A DNA stretch of 64,000 nt, taken from assembly GCA_034420695.1 (NCBI GenBank), contig DAOULB010000040.1, positions 211,945-275,944 on the forward strand, given 5' to 3'. Numbering within the stretch: position 1 is the first letter of the stretch; the number at the start of each line of letters is the position of its first letter. Origin of the DNA: Io17-Chloro-G2 sp034420695. GTDB lineage: Bacteria; Chloroflexota; Dehalococcoidia; Lucifugimonadales; UBA3495. The position numbers and the translations under genes are program-made. This document shows positions 51,586 to 60,409 of the stretch, one piece after another. The notes under the pieces were generated by a model. The model was not told where the DNA came from and ran no database searches. It saw only the letters and a program-made list of their open reading frames with translations.

Positions 51586-51930
51586 ATGGCTCTAGTACGT
51601 TGCGTCATGGAGATGGGAATGGGGGTGGATGTTCACGGCAGGGACTATACCAACGCCGCGAAACGGGCGGTGTTTGATGCCATCCACCACAGCAGCCTCG
51701 GCTTCCAGCGCATGCTTGGCAAAACCGCCGACGACATGCGGGTGGACGTTACCATCGGAGTCCCCAATCCCGATGCAGTGGACGGTGACGCAGTCGCGGC
51801 CAGCCTGCCCCACGGCACTGCCTACGTGAAGTCGGTGCTGGGAGGGCTCGAAATACCCAACGAAGCCGGCGACGACGCTATGGTAATCGCCAACGCTGCG
51901 GTGATCGTAAGCTTTGACGACGGCAATTAG
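51586..51930 (+). CDS. Lin0512 family protein
   Basis: A 114-residue protein with VRCVMEMGMGVDVHGRDYTN, IHHSSLGFQRML and VDVTIGVPNPDAVDGDAVAA. This is the Lin0512 family, whose function is unknown. GGAGGAG is 6 bases before the ATG at 51586. A terminator-like hairpin follows. Confidence 0.88.
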   Translation: MALVRCVMEMGMGVDVHGRDYTNAAKRAVFDAIHHSSLGFQRMLGKTADDMRVDVTIGVPNPDAVDGDAVAASLPHGTAYVKSVLGGLEIPNEAGDDAMVIANAAVIVSFDDGN

Positions 51931-52035
51931 TATAGGGCCAGCTTTCAGATGGCAAACCCCTGCGCCGTGAGATAGCAGCTTCGTCAGGGTGGTCTGTCCG
52001 AGGGCGGACTTTCGCAAGGCCTTAGGCAAAATTTC

Positions 52036-52061
52036 AGGCCCCGGACAATTGCCCGGGGCCT
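52036..52061. terminator. Terminator-like hairpin after the Lin0512 gene
   Basis: AGGCCCCGG (52036-52044) pairs with CCGGGGCCT (52053-52061) over an 8-base loop. The following TGCTTG is a weak T tract. Confidence 0.6.
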
Positions 52062-52098
52062 TGCTTGCCGGCCGGAAAGTTCCCTGGTGGTTTAGCTG

Positions 52099-52341
52099 CT
52101 ACCCTGCGTCGGGAACCCGGGTGCCAAACACCTTTTGACCTTTGCGGAAAATGCACTTTCGGATGTTGTTCTCCAACTCGGTAGGGTCATCTATCCCCGG
52201 ATATCGCTGGTGCCCTTCTGGAGACCGTAGATAGTCATAAACCTTGCCGAGTACCTCGTCCTCCGAATCTCCCGTGATAATTGTCTTGTCGCGGGAGTCG
52301 GACAGGAAATTGCTGGGCCTTACGTAATAGACATCTGGCAT
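52099..52341 (-). CDS. Small protein of unknown function with strong promoter
   Basis: An 80-residue protein from ATG 52341 (AGGAGGAGG upstream). It is mostly polar and charged (YYVRPSNFLSDSRDKTIITG, ELENNIRKCIFRKGQKVFGT). I do not recognise it. It has a well-formed promoter at 52407-52436. Base composition is lower in GC than the flanking core genes, which suggests transfer. Confidence 0.6.
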   Translation of the reverse strand: MPDVYYVRPSNFLSDSRDKTIITGDSEDEVLGKVYDYLRSPEGHQRYPGIDDPTELENNIRKCIFRKGQKVFGTRVPDAG

Positions 52342-52642
52342 GATTCCTCCTCCTGTATCACTGGAGATTTCGGCGCCTTTGCCGAACCCATTTTTTCCGT
52401 ACAAAATCTATACACTAACGGCAGTTAGATTGTCAATTTCACAGCCGGCCCCCGCAAACCAATACGTTACCTCCCCGGTACCAGGCCAACCGGTTCGCGG
52501 GAACTCTTTAAGAACCTCCCTTGATTCTGAAAAGCGAGGAGTTCTTAGTGTGATTTTTTGACGTCGCATCGCTGGATGTATTAGCATCCAAGTATAGACC
52601 TCGAGCCGATGGGCTGAGCTGCTTACCCGAGGATAGACGAGA
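52342..52642. other. 301-base divergent intergenic region
   Basis: It carries the promoter at 52407-52436 for the 80-residue gene and a binding-site-like GAGGAT before 52643. Right half is AT-richer. No protein-like frame. Confidence 0.6.
52407..52436 (-). promoter_or_regulatory. Promoter with dyad in its spacer
   Basis: On the minus strand TTGACA (52436-52431), an 18-base spacer and TATAGA (52412-52407). The spacer holds the inverted repeat CTAAC-TGCC-GTTAG, an operator candidate. It drives the 80-residue gene, about 60 bases away. Confidence 0.7.
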
Positions 52643-52993
52643 ATGACAGCTTGGAATTACCAGCCCGATATAATCGGCCCTGGATTTACAGCAGAAATCA
52701 AGGCGCGTGTGGCGGATACCCTCAAGGAAGGATTACTCGACGGAAAGTATCAAGACCGATTTGATTTTGGCCCCATTGACGTTGAGGAGCGCACCGACTA
52801 CGAAGGCCAACTTTATTTGCACGTTTACATCGTGTTTGACGGGGACGAGACTCAGCTCGACCCAGATTGGACCAGCACATTAATCACCCGGATTCGCCCG
52901 GAATTGATCAAGCGTGGACTCCCCTTGGTCGTCAGCAAATCGTTCGTAGCCAAGTCCGACTGGGAATCACGTGAGGAAGTTCCTGTGGGATGA
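52643..52993 (+). CDS. Hypothetical protein, partner of HEPN-like gene
   Basis: A 116-residue protein (FTAEIKARVADTLKEGLLDG, then LYLHVYIVFDGDETQLDPDW). I do not recognise the family. It overlaps the next gene by 4 bases (ATGA), the usual arrangement of toxin-antitoxin or HEPN pairs. GAGGAT lies about 10 bases before the ATG. Confidence 0.65.
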   Translation: MTAWNYQPDIIGPGFTAEIKARVADTLKEGLLDGKYQDRFDFGPIDVEERTDYEGQLYLHVYIVFDGDETQLDPDWTSTLITRIRPELIKRGLPLVVSKSFVAKSDWESREEVPVG

Positions 52994-53471
52994 ACCCGCA
53001 GGAACTACTTAGAAGAGCGCGGCAACTGGCCAACGGAGTTTTTGCCTCACACCCGGGCAGTCCCAGTGATGACGAATTGGGTCGGGCCATAAGTACAGCG
53101 TATTACGCATTGTTCCATTCTTTGGCGGCGAGTTGCGCCGACACCCTGATCGGCATAAACCCGAATTCCAGGCCGCAGGTACTCTGGGAGCAAACCTACG
53201 AACCCTGGAGCATGGGCGAGCAAGGGAGCGCTGCCTTGGCCGCATGATCGGGATATTTTCACCAACCATACAGTCATTTGCGGTGCAGTTCGCGGATATG
53301 CAGTACCAGCGCCACAATGCTGACTACAAACCCAGCGTACAGTTTTCCCAGTCTGAAGTCCTGCGCTTAATCGACGAGAGCGATATCCGCAGTTCGGCTT
53401 TCGAAAATACGGCGGCAGACGATCGCCGCGCATTCGCCGTGTACGTGTTGTTCGACCTCAAACAGCGATAA
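52990..53471 (+). pseudogene. HEPN-domain protein (UPF0332 type), frameshifted
   Basis: The first frame (52990 to about 53199) encodes an UPF0332/HEPN N-terminus: SPSDDELGRAISTAYYALFH. It then runs to a stop, while the same domain continues in another frame (RTLEHGRARERC, then FADMQYQRHNADYKPSVQFS and SEVLRLIDESDIR). One missing base near 53198-53200 (TAC-GAA where TAC-CGA would be expected) joins the halves into about 160 residues. Either the gene is broken or the base is missing from the assembly. Confidence 0.7.
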
Positions 53472-53691
53472 CATCCGGCGTCCAATGGATACCGATGGCG
53501 CTCATCAGCGTCTTTCTAGGGCCAGCGACCGTACCTAGTGTCATCAACATCGGACGCCCACGAATAGCGCACTTTTCGTTTTTCCTGTTTTCTTTCGTAA
53601 ATTTTCTTAACTCTTCCATCGGAAGGTAAGGCATCAAACCGCTCAATCTCATTAACTCAATGAGCAATGAGCTTCCTTACCTGTGTCCCCG
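53472..53691. other. Intergenic region with one doubtful open frame
   Basis: A 69-codon open frame on the minus strand (53458-53667) begins MLIELMRLSGLMPYLPMEEL. It has no recognisable relatives and is probably not a gene. The region is AT-richer than its neighbours. Confidence 0.5.
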
Positions 53692-55290
53692 TCACCTCGA
53701 CTCTCCCGAGTCAGGCTCTCCCCAACCGCCTCCTCCCGGTGTGCGTATACTCAATACGTCCCCCGGCTCCACGTCCAGGGTCTCCTTCCCCGCCAAGTGC
53801 ACCTCTTCGTACCCGGCCCTGAACAGCACGTTCTCCCCCGTTTCACCGTGGTGGCCGCCGTGGTACCCCGGTGGGGGCAGCTTCCGTCGTTCCGAAAGGA
53901 TCGTCACCCGCGCCGGCGCCAAGAACTCCACGTCCCGCACCAAGCCGTCTCCTCCCCGGTGCAGGCCCTCACCGCCGGATCCCCTCCGGATGGCGTACTT
54001 TCTAAGCCGCATCGGAAAAGCGAATTCTAATGCTTCGATCGGCGTGTTCATCGTGTTGGTCATGTGAGTGTGGATGCCCGAAACCCCGTCCTTTTCCGGC
54101 CTGGCCCCCATCCCTCCGGCAATGGTCTCGTAGTACACGAAGGGCTTGTCCCGCACCGGGTCGTGCCCGCCCACCAGCAGGTTGTTCATCGTGCCCTGGC
54201 TGGAAGCCGGCACCACTCCCGGCAGCGCCTGGGACATCGCCGCCAGGAGGACGTCGGTTATTCGCTGGGAGGTCTCCACGTTACCCCCCGCCACTCCCCG
54301 CTGCGGCTCCGGGTTGACCAGCGTTCCCCTGGGCGTAACCACCTCCACGGGTCTCATGCACCCCTGGTTCGCCGGCGCTTGGTCCCCCACGATGCAGCGC
54401 ACCATGTACAAGCAGGCCGACACGGTCACCGCCTGCGGCGCGTTGATGCAGCCGGGGCGCTGCGGGGAAGTGCCGGTGAAGTCAATGGTCATCTCCTCCC
54501 CCGCAACGGTTATGGCCACCCGGATGGGCACCTGCTGTTGAGTCAAGCCGTCGTCGTCCATGTAGTCCAGCACCCGGTACACGCCGTCGGGTATTTCCGC
54601 AATAGCCTGCCGGGTCACCCGCTCCGAATAGTCCAGCAGCGCCGCCATGTGCTCCAAGGCCTGGGAGACACCGTACCTCTGCGCCACCTCCTCCATGCGC
54701 CGCTCGCCCACCCGAATCGCTGCTATCTGGGCCGACAGGTCTCCCCGCCGCTCCTCGGGCGTCCTGGAGTTCCGGCAGATGAGGTCCAACACTTCCCTGT
54801 TGAGCCGTCCCCGTCGCGCCAGCTTGATGGGAGGTATTATCGTCCCTTCCTGGTACAGCTCGGTGGACAGCGGCAGCGATCCCGGTGTCATGCCTCCCAC
54901 GTCGGCATGGTGGCCCCGGTTGGAAACGAATCCAACCAGCTCCCCATCCCAGCTCTCCTGTGAGTAAACCGGTGCGACTAAGGTTATATCCGGAAGGTGA
55001 GTCCCTCCCAAGTACGGGTCGTTCAGGATTACCAAGTCCCCCTTTTTCAGCCCCTGGGGGAAGGTCTGCAGGGCCGCTTGCACCGAGGCCGGCATGGCGC
55101 CCAAGTGCACCGGAACGTGGGCCGCCTGCGCCACCATCTGGCCTTGGGGGTCGAACACCGCGCAGGAAAAGTCCCGCCGTTCCTTGATATTGGGCGAGTA
55201 GGAAGTCCGCTGCAGCGCAACGCCCATCTCTTCCGCCACTGAGATGAACATATTCTTGAAGACTTCCAGGCTGATTGCGTCAACGGGCAT
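53692..55290 (-). CDS. hyuB: Hydantoinase B/oxoprolinase family protein
   Basis: About 532 residues. It opens ISLEVFKNMFISVAEEMGVA and has LQRTSYSPNIKERRDFSCAV, VLNDPYLGGTHLPDITLV (read as VILNDPYLGG) and the C-terminal EFLAPARVTILSERRKLPPP segment. HyuB pairs with HyuA as N-methylhydantoinase or 5-oxoprolinase-type ATP-dependent amidohydrolases. Starts just after lmbE (stop TAA, then GTGATG). The hyuA partner lies 2.3 kb away, separated by lmbE and the accessory pair. Confidence 0.93.
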   Translation of the reverse strand: MPVDAISLEVFKNMFISVAEEMGVALQRTSYSPNIKERRDFSCAVFDPQGQMVAQAAHVPVHLGAMPASVQAALQTFPQGLKKGDLVILNDPYLGGTHLPDITLVAPVYSQESWDGELVGFVSNRGHHADVGGMTPGSLPLSTELYQEGTIIPPIKLARRGRLNREVLDLICRNSRTPEERRGDLSAQIAAIRVGERRMEEVAQRYGVSQALEHMAALLDYSERVTRQAIAEIPDGVYRVLDYMDDDGLTQQQVPIRVAITVAGEEMTIDFTGTSPQRPGCINAPQAVTVSACLYMVRCIVGDQAPANQGCMRPVEVVTPRGTLVNPEPQRGVAGGNVETSQRITDVLLAAMSQALPGVVPASSQGTMNNLLVGGHDPVRDKPFVYYETIAGGMGARPEKDGVSGIHTHMTNTMNTPIEALEFAFPMRLRKYAIRRGSGGEGLHRGGDGLVRDVEFLAPARVTILSERRKLPPPGYHGGHHGETGENVLFRAGYEEVHLAGKETLDVEPGDVLSIRTPGGGGWGEPDSGESR

Positions 55291-55293
55291 CAC

Positions 55294-56121
55294 TTACCTC
55301 AACCTCGCCAGCAGGTCTTGCTCCTCGGTCGCGTCTTCGGGAAACGCCAGGGAAAAATACTCCGTGCTCATCATTTCCTTGGTGATGTGTTCCGGCAACT
55401 GGGCAAACGCCCCCTTTGGGTCCATCTGGGTCCGGTGAAGGGCTAACGAGGCTATCTTTGTCTCCACCATGCCCGAAACGTCCACCCTGGTTGTCACCAT
55501 TTCGTCCGGCGAGCCTATCTTGTCCATTTCCAGGCTGGCAAAGGGCGGCGTAATCCCTCGGTCCGTCATCTGTTGCCACATGCGCCTGAAGTTGCTCCGC
55601 GGAAAGCACACGTAGTAGAGCAGCGGAGCCGGCCCCCCGCCCGCAGCAATCTGCTCCCGCGCAGCCACTGTGCGGCGGCTGACGGTCACGTGATCCGGGT
55701 GCCCGTACCCTCCCGTGGGGTCGTGAGTCAGAACAATGTCGGGCCGGATGTCCTCTATGGCTGCCTTGACCCTCTCCACGACCTCCCTCTCTGCTGCCTG
55801 AAACAGGCTGTGCGGGTGGTTGTTGTCCGCCGTTCCGTCCATTCCTGAATCCCGGTAGTTCAGGAACCGGATATCCCCGAAGCCGGTCACCGCCATTGCA
55901 TCCCGCAGTTCCTGTTGCCGCACCTGCCCCAACGTTTCCGGCGTGGCCAGGGCTGGGTCGCTTATTTCCCCCACGTCGCCGTTGGTCGCGCACACCAAGG
56001 CCAGCCGGGCCCCCTGCCGCGCCAGCATTGCCAAGGTACCCCCGCACCCGAAGCCCTCGTCGTCGGGGTGGGCGAACACCCCCAGAGCCGAACGGATTGT
56101 CAGCCTTCCGGAATCAGCCAC
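55294..56121 (-). CDS. PIG-L/LmbE family deacetylase
   Basis: A 275-residue zinc hydrolase. Metal ligands lie in AHPDDEGFGCGGTLA and in GYGHPDHVTVS. Family members deacetylate N-acetylglucosamine-type sugars such as mycothiol precursors. The GTG start is listed. The gene sits between the nuclease-HEPN cassette and hyuB on the same strand, so it may act with the hydantoinase genes. Confidence 0.92.
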   Translation of the reverse strand: MADSGRLTIRSALGVFAHPDDEGFGCGGTLAMLARQGARLALVCATNGDVGEISDPALATPETLGQVRQQELRDAMAVTGFGDIRFLNYRDSGMDGTADNNHPHSLFQAAEREVVERVKAAIEDIRPDIVLTHDPTGGYGHPDHVTVSRRTVAAREQIAAGGGPAPLLYYVCFPRSNFRRMWQQMTDRGITPPFASLEMDKIGSPDEMVTTRVDVSGMVETKIASLALHRTQMDPKGAFAQLPEHITKEMMSTEYFSLAFPEDATEEQDLLARLR

Positions 56122-56393
56122 GAGTATCGTGGCAATTCCATCGAATGTGTTTCAATTCCTCCGGGCGGAGTATGATCAACTCCGCTTTGGGTGATTCGTG
56201 TGCCTTATTTGACAATTCCTTTCTCCCGCAGTCACGTAGGTTTTCTGCCACAAGTCATGGGCAGCTAATCTGCTAAGTTACTTTAATCTGGGTTACTGTT
56301 CATCAACTCCACAAACAAGAGGGCCACATAGACTAACCCCGAACGGAACCTTCCGCGCGGCCGAGTTCTACAGGAAGCCGGACTGTCACCGGG
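56122..56393. other. 272-base region between LmbE start and nuclease-HEPN gene end
   Basis: It contains no protein-like open frame. It is lower in GC than the flanking genes and marks one edge of the RusA/nuclease-HEPN cassette. No attachment-site repeats were spotted. Confidence 0.5.
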
Positions 56394-57068
56394 CTAGGTG
56401 CCGGAAGCGTCGTTTACCTGGGATGTAGAGGTAATGATGCGTCGCACAGCCTCAATCAACTCGGTTACTAACTCGGCACTGAAATCGCTGGACTTGAATC
56501 CGTGGACAATGGCGTTCCTATGCCCGAGCAGACCGATTAGATTATCGTACTCCTCCCTTGAAATGGCGCCAAGAAAAACTGCCTGGTCGAGCAGGAAACG
56601 TGTCGAGGTGATACGCGTGTTGGATACCCCTTCCGCCACAATCGAATCCCTGGCGGCGGCTTCGAGAGCCGACCATGCCAGCAAGAATGCGGCTTCTGGT
56701 AAACCGGATTCGAGAGACTTATCAGCTTGCTCTACCCTCTGGAAGATGTCCTCGCGTTCAAACGAACGTGCCCCTGCGGGGGAATCCACTCTCTCCGGTT
56801 CGCCCACTAAGACCAACTCGAAGCTCCATCCGGGCTTCGAATCAATGAGTCGCGCTAACTCTGTTATTTTGGGGTCGGAGGCCAGTGATCGCCGCGATTT
56901 CACTTCGATCACCTTTACTTCGTTGCCCTTCTGCACAAGCAGGTCGGCTCGGAAGTTTGGGAAGAAGTCCAGGGGAGCTTGTAGTTGCACCTCGTAGCCA
57001 TTTTTGCGGTACTCTTCAGCCGTCTTTTGTGTGAGGAGGTATTCGGAATCTTTTGTCTCCCTTACCAT
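56394..57068 (-). CDS. PD-(D/E)XK nuclease plus HEPN-domain protein
   Basis: A 224-residue protein of two parts. Residues 1-90 form a restriction-endonuclease-like fold with Asp42, Glu55 and Lys57 (ADLLVQKGNEVKVIEVKSR), resembling REase AHJR-like proteins. Residues 105-224 are a helical HEPN-like domain with the RNase motif RNAIVH (Arg184 to His189, R-x4-H). It overlaps the RusA-like gene by 7 bases, so they are coupled. The gene is lower in GC than its neighbours. Nuclease-HEPN fusions are typical of anti-phage defence, but this is inferred. Confidence 0.72.
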   Translation of the reverse strand: MVRETKDSEYLLTQKTAEEYRKNGYEVQLQAPLDFFPNFRADLLVQKGNEVKVIEVKSRRSLASDPKITELARLIDSKPGWSFELVLVGEPERVDSPAGARSFEREDIFQRVEQADKSLESGLPEAAFLLAWSALEAAARDSIVAEGVSNTRITSTRFLLDQAVFLGAISREEYDNLIGLLGHRNAIVHGFKSSDFSAELVTELIEAVRRIITSTSQVNDASGT

Positions 57069-57469
57069 GCCGCCACCTCTAGACTCAGAGCATTGGCCAC
57101 AGAGATGTGAAGAAACTGTTCGGAGTTACGGAGGGTTTCCAGCAACACGACCGAGGGGTCTTGGATGCGCAAGTCACCATTCAAGTCCCTCTTGCGGCAG
57201 AGCAGGTCAGACACTTGGGAGTCATCGGAGTAAATCAGACTCTTCAAAGCATCTAGGATTGGCTTGGGTACATTGTCAACATCCAGTGAAGCCCCATCGA
57301 AGAAGTAAGTAATAATAACCATTACCTCCCCGGCAAAAGGAGGTTCCCTGTCCCAATGACTCTCGGCGACTTCTTGGACCCTTTTCGTCCACTCCGCTAC
57401 TCGTTCTCTTCGGCGAGTTTGTTGGGACACAGGAGGGCCGCCTACTACAAACTCAAACGGTAGTGGCAT
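57062..57469 (-). CDS. RusA-family Holliday junction resolvase-like protein
   Basis: A 135-residue protein. The RusA catalytic pattern SLDVDNVPKPILDALKSLIY carries Asp63, Asp65 and Lys69, followed by SDDSQVSDL with the third acidic site at 82-83. RusA cuts Holliday junctions and is usually phage-derived. Here it is coupled to a nuclease-HEPN gene instead of phage genes, with no other phage gene around. Confidence 0.82.
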   Translation of the reverse strand: MPLPFEFVVGGPPVSQQTRRRERVAEWTKRVQEVAESHWDREPPFAGEVMVIITYFFDGASLDVDNVPKPILDALKSLIYSDDSQVSDLLCRKRDLNGDLRIQDPSVVLLETLRNSEQFLHISVANALSLEVAAW

Positions 57470-57643
57470 CGCCCTCTATTACCTGCCCCAAACTATCGCA
57501 AGATTTGCCCCCATGGCATCGCTAGTGGTACGTGACGCGTGCTTCCGAGCTGTATAACTTCGAATGCTGTCTAAGGGCAGTATACTGCACGTCCATCGTA
57601 AGGTTATCGAGGTTTCAGTGGCTTGTCTCCACGCAGGCCCCGT

Positions 57644-59683
57644 CTACACCGGCTCCAGCAGCAGGTTGCCGTGGGGGTCCACCGTGCCGCCCCATCCCGG
57701 AGGCACCACCACCGTCGTGTCCATCTGCAGCACCAGTGCCGGCCCCTCCATCTTGTTGCCGGTGCGAAGACTCTCTCTAGCGTACAGCCCCGCGCTCAGC
57801 GTTCCCTGGGGAAAGACAACGTCGGACCGCCCGGCCAGCGCGGCCGAAGGGTCCGTCGGCCCCGGCGTCTCCGGCACAATCTCCGGCTTGTCCAGTTCCA
57901 GAGATATCTTGAGACGCAGGTTGACTATCTCTATCGCCTCCCCACGGTCGCTGTACCCGAACCGCTGCATGTGGGCCCGGTGGAACCTCTCCCCCACCGT
58001 CCGGAGCATCCGCTCGGTGTCGGTCCGGCGGCCCCCGCCCCGGCTGTTTGTCGCCCTGGTATTTGCCGAAGGATAGTCCACCGTCAACTCGAAGGACTGC
58101 CCCACGTACCGGACGTCCAATGCCCGCTGCGCCGTCATCTCCCCGGCGGCAAGTCCTTCCCGGCCCAGTTCCTCCCGTGCCAGCCCCTCCAACCCGTGGA
58201 ACTCTTCCTCCAAGCGGGCGCTGTTGATGTCCTCGCCCCGCAGCATGACGGTGCGCGAGTAGTCCTTGACTATGTCTGCAATGGCCACGCCCAAGGCGGA
58301 CAAAATGCCCGGTCGGCCCGGCACCAGGATGGCCGGTATGCCCAGTTCCTGCGCCAGTTCGCAGCAGTGCATCGGTCCGGCCCCCCCGAAGGGCACCAAG
58401 GTGAACCGTCTGGGATCATAGCCCCGCTCCAAGGAAATGGCCCTGATGGCCCGCTCCATGTTGGAGTTGACCACCCGCACAATGCCCAGCGCCGCCTCGG
58501 TGGCGCTCCGTCCGATCCGGGAACCCAGTTCGGCCATAAACTCTTCCGAACGGCCCCGGTCCAGCTCCAGCCTGCCCCCCAGGAACCGGTCCGGCAGCAG
58601 CCTGCCCAGTGCCAGGTTCGCGTCCGTCACCGTAATCTCGCTGCCCGTCCCATAACAGGCCGGCCCCGGGTCCGCGCCCGCCGATTGGGGCCCCACCACC
58701 AGCGCGCCGCCGCTGTCCACCCGTGCTATGGAACCGCCGCCGGCTCCCACCGTGTGGATTTCAATCATCGGCACGCTTATCGGATATCCGCCCACCGTTT
58801 GCCCGGTGGTCTCCTTGATCTGGCCGGGGCACAGGGACACGTCAGTTGAGGTGCCGCCCATGTCCAAAGTGATGATGTCGGGGCGCCCCGCCTGCACCCC
58901 GGTGTAGAACGCACCCACCACGCCGCCCGCCGGCCCGCTCAGAATTGTCCGCACCGGCTGCTCCGACGCCAGCCTTGAGGTGATGCTCCCGCCGGAAGAC
59001 TGCATGATTCGCAGTCCTTCACCCAACGACTGCTCCAGCCCGCCCAAGTAGCGGGCCATCAACCTGCCAACGTAGGAGTTGACCACCACCGCGCTGGTCC
59101 GCTCGTATTCCCGGAACTCCGGCAAAACACGGCTCGACAGCGATATGAAAGGATTCCCCGGAAGTTGCCGTAGCGCTTCCAGTACCATGTCCTCGTGGAC
59201 CGGGTTCAGGAATGAGAACAGCAGGGATACGGCCACCGCGTCGACTTCGGCGTCGGCCAGCAGGGAAGTCAGGGTAGCCAGTGCCTCGGGCAACAGGTCC
59301 TCTACTATGGCCCCCGTATGGTCCACTCTCTCGGCAATGCCGAAGCGCAACTCCCAAGGGGCCAATGCCGGCGGGCGGTCCAAGTTCAGGTTGTACAGTT
59401 CCGAACGGGCCTGCCGCCCTATCTCCAGCACATCCTCGAACCCCAGGGTAGTCACCAAGGCGGTGCGGCCGCCCTTGCCCTCCAGCAGCGCATTGGTGGC
59501 GACCGTCGAGCCGTGGACGAAGTCGGCTTCCTCCACTCCCATTTCCGCCACGCCCCGCAGTATGCCCTGAGAGGGGTCCCCCGGTGTGGAAGGGAGCTTG
59601 TGAACAGTGAGCTTGCCGTCTTCAAGCAAGGCCACGTCGGTGAAGGTTCCGCCCACGTCAATGCCCACAACCCTGTTAGCCAT
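57644..59683 (-). CDS. hyuA: Hydantoinase A/oxoprolinase family protein
   Basis: About 679 residues from ATG 59683. It has the ATP-binding opening VVGIDVGGTFTDVALLEDGK, then VHGSTVATNALLEGKGGRTA, LDMGGTSTDVSLCPG and PFGGAGPMHCCELAQELGIP. This is the HyuA/OPLAH family. The partner HyuB is downstream beyond the RusA and LmbE genes. A longer open frame to 59938 overlaps the macro-domain gene and is rejected. Confidence 0.93.
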   Translation of the reverse strand: MANRVVGIDVGGTFTDVALLEDGKLTVHKLPSTPGDPSQGILRGVAEMGVEEADFVHGSTVATNALLEGKGGRTALVTTLGFEDVLEIGRQARSELYNLNLDRPPALAPWELRFGIAERVDHTGAIVEDLLPEALATLTSLLADAEVDAVAVSLLFSFLNPVHEDMVLEALRQLPGNPFISLSSRVLPEFREYERTSAVVVNSYVGRLMARYLGGLEQSLGEGLRIMQSSGGSITSRLASEQPVRTILSGPAGGVVGAFYTGVQAGRPDIITLDMGGTSTDVSLCPGQIKETTGQTVGGYPISVPMIEIHTVGAGGGSIARVDSGGALVVGPQSAGADPGPACYGTGSEITVTDANLALGRLLPDRFLGGRLELDRGRSEEFMAELGSRIGRSATEAALGIVRVVNSNMERAIRAISLERGYDPRRFTLVPFGGAGPMHCCELAQELGIPAILVPGRPGILSALGVAIADIVKDYSRTVMLRGEDINSARLEEEFHGLEGLAREELGREGLAAGEMTAQRALDVRYVGQSFELTVDYPSANTRATNSRGGGRRTDTERMLRTVGERFHRAHMQRFGYSDRGEAIEIVNLRLKISLELDKPEIVPETPGPTDPSAALAGRSDVVFPQGTLSAGLYARESLRTGNKMEGPALVLQMDTTVVVPPGWGGTVDPHGNLLLEPV

Positions 59684-59685
59684 CC

Positions 59686-60222
59686 TCAACTCGACCGTGC
59701 ACCGCTGCTTGATACTTCCTGCAGCGCCTGGGAGTAAGCCGCCTCGGCCCTGTCGTTGAAACAGACCAAGAACACCGACTCCAAGCCGGAACCGGCCTCC
59801 AAGTGCCGGACCACCTCGCCCACCGCAACCCGGGCAGCTTCTTCCATCGGGTACCCATAGACGCCCGCGCTTATGGCCGGGAAGGCGATTGACTTCAACC
59901 CGTGCTCCCCGGCCAATGCCAGGCTCTTTCGGTAGCAACTCGCCAAAAAGCCTTCTTCACCCTGGTCTCCGCCCTGCCAGACCGGACCCACCGTGTGTAT
60001 CACCCAGCGAGCTGGCAGTAGATAGCCCCGGGTAATCTTGGCTTCTCCGGTGGCGCAGCCACCCAGCCCCCGGCATTCCTCCAGTAGCTGCGGCCCTGCC
60101 GCCCGGTGAATCGCCCCGTCCACCCCGCCGCCTCCCAAAAGGGAATTATTGGCCGCGTTGACAATGGCGTCCACGTCCAGCTTGGTAATGTCTTCGCGGA
60201 TTAGAACAATGCGGTCAGTCAT
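59686..60222 (-). CDS. Macro-domain ADP-ribose-binding protein
   Basis: A 178-residue macro domain. It has ITKLDVDAIVNAANNSLLGGGGVDGAIHR (split here as DAIVNAANNSLLGGGG) and IAFPAISAGVYGYPMEEAAR. Such proteins hydrolyse O-acetyl-ADP-ribose or remove mono-ADP-ribose. It ends 2 bases before the hyuA start, so it leads that operon. Confidence 0.95.
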   Translation of the reverse strand: MTDRIVLIREDITKLDVDAIVNAANNSLLGGGGVDGAIHRAAGPQLLEECRGLGGCATGEAKITRGYLLPARWVIHTVGPVWQGGDQGEEGFLASCYRKSLALAGEHGLKSIAFPAISAGVYGYPMEEAARVAVGEVVRHLEAGSGLESVFLVCFNDRAEAAYSQALQEVSSSGARSS

Positions 60223-60409
60223 TTACGAGAAGATGCCTTGCAATCCGTTGCCTATTTACCCGCCAAAAAAATCCGCAGCCGTCTTCTGATTCTGCCCATT
60301 GCTTTCCTTCTCGGTCATTTTGATCGCACCAACCGCTCTTGTGATGGACCACCCTGGCCTCCTTCACCAGCAAGTCCCGCCTTCCGGCCTGCACCGTCTA
60401 CACCAGCGC

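Noticed and set aside
52990..53471. Programmed -1 frameshift in the HEPN gene.
   Set aside because: No slippery heptamer or stimulatory structure is visible at the shift; a lost base explains it better.
53458..53667. 69-codon minus-strand open frame after the HEPN gene.
   Set aside because: No recognisable relatives or binding site, and it overlaps the 3' end of the HEPN reading.
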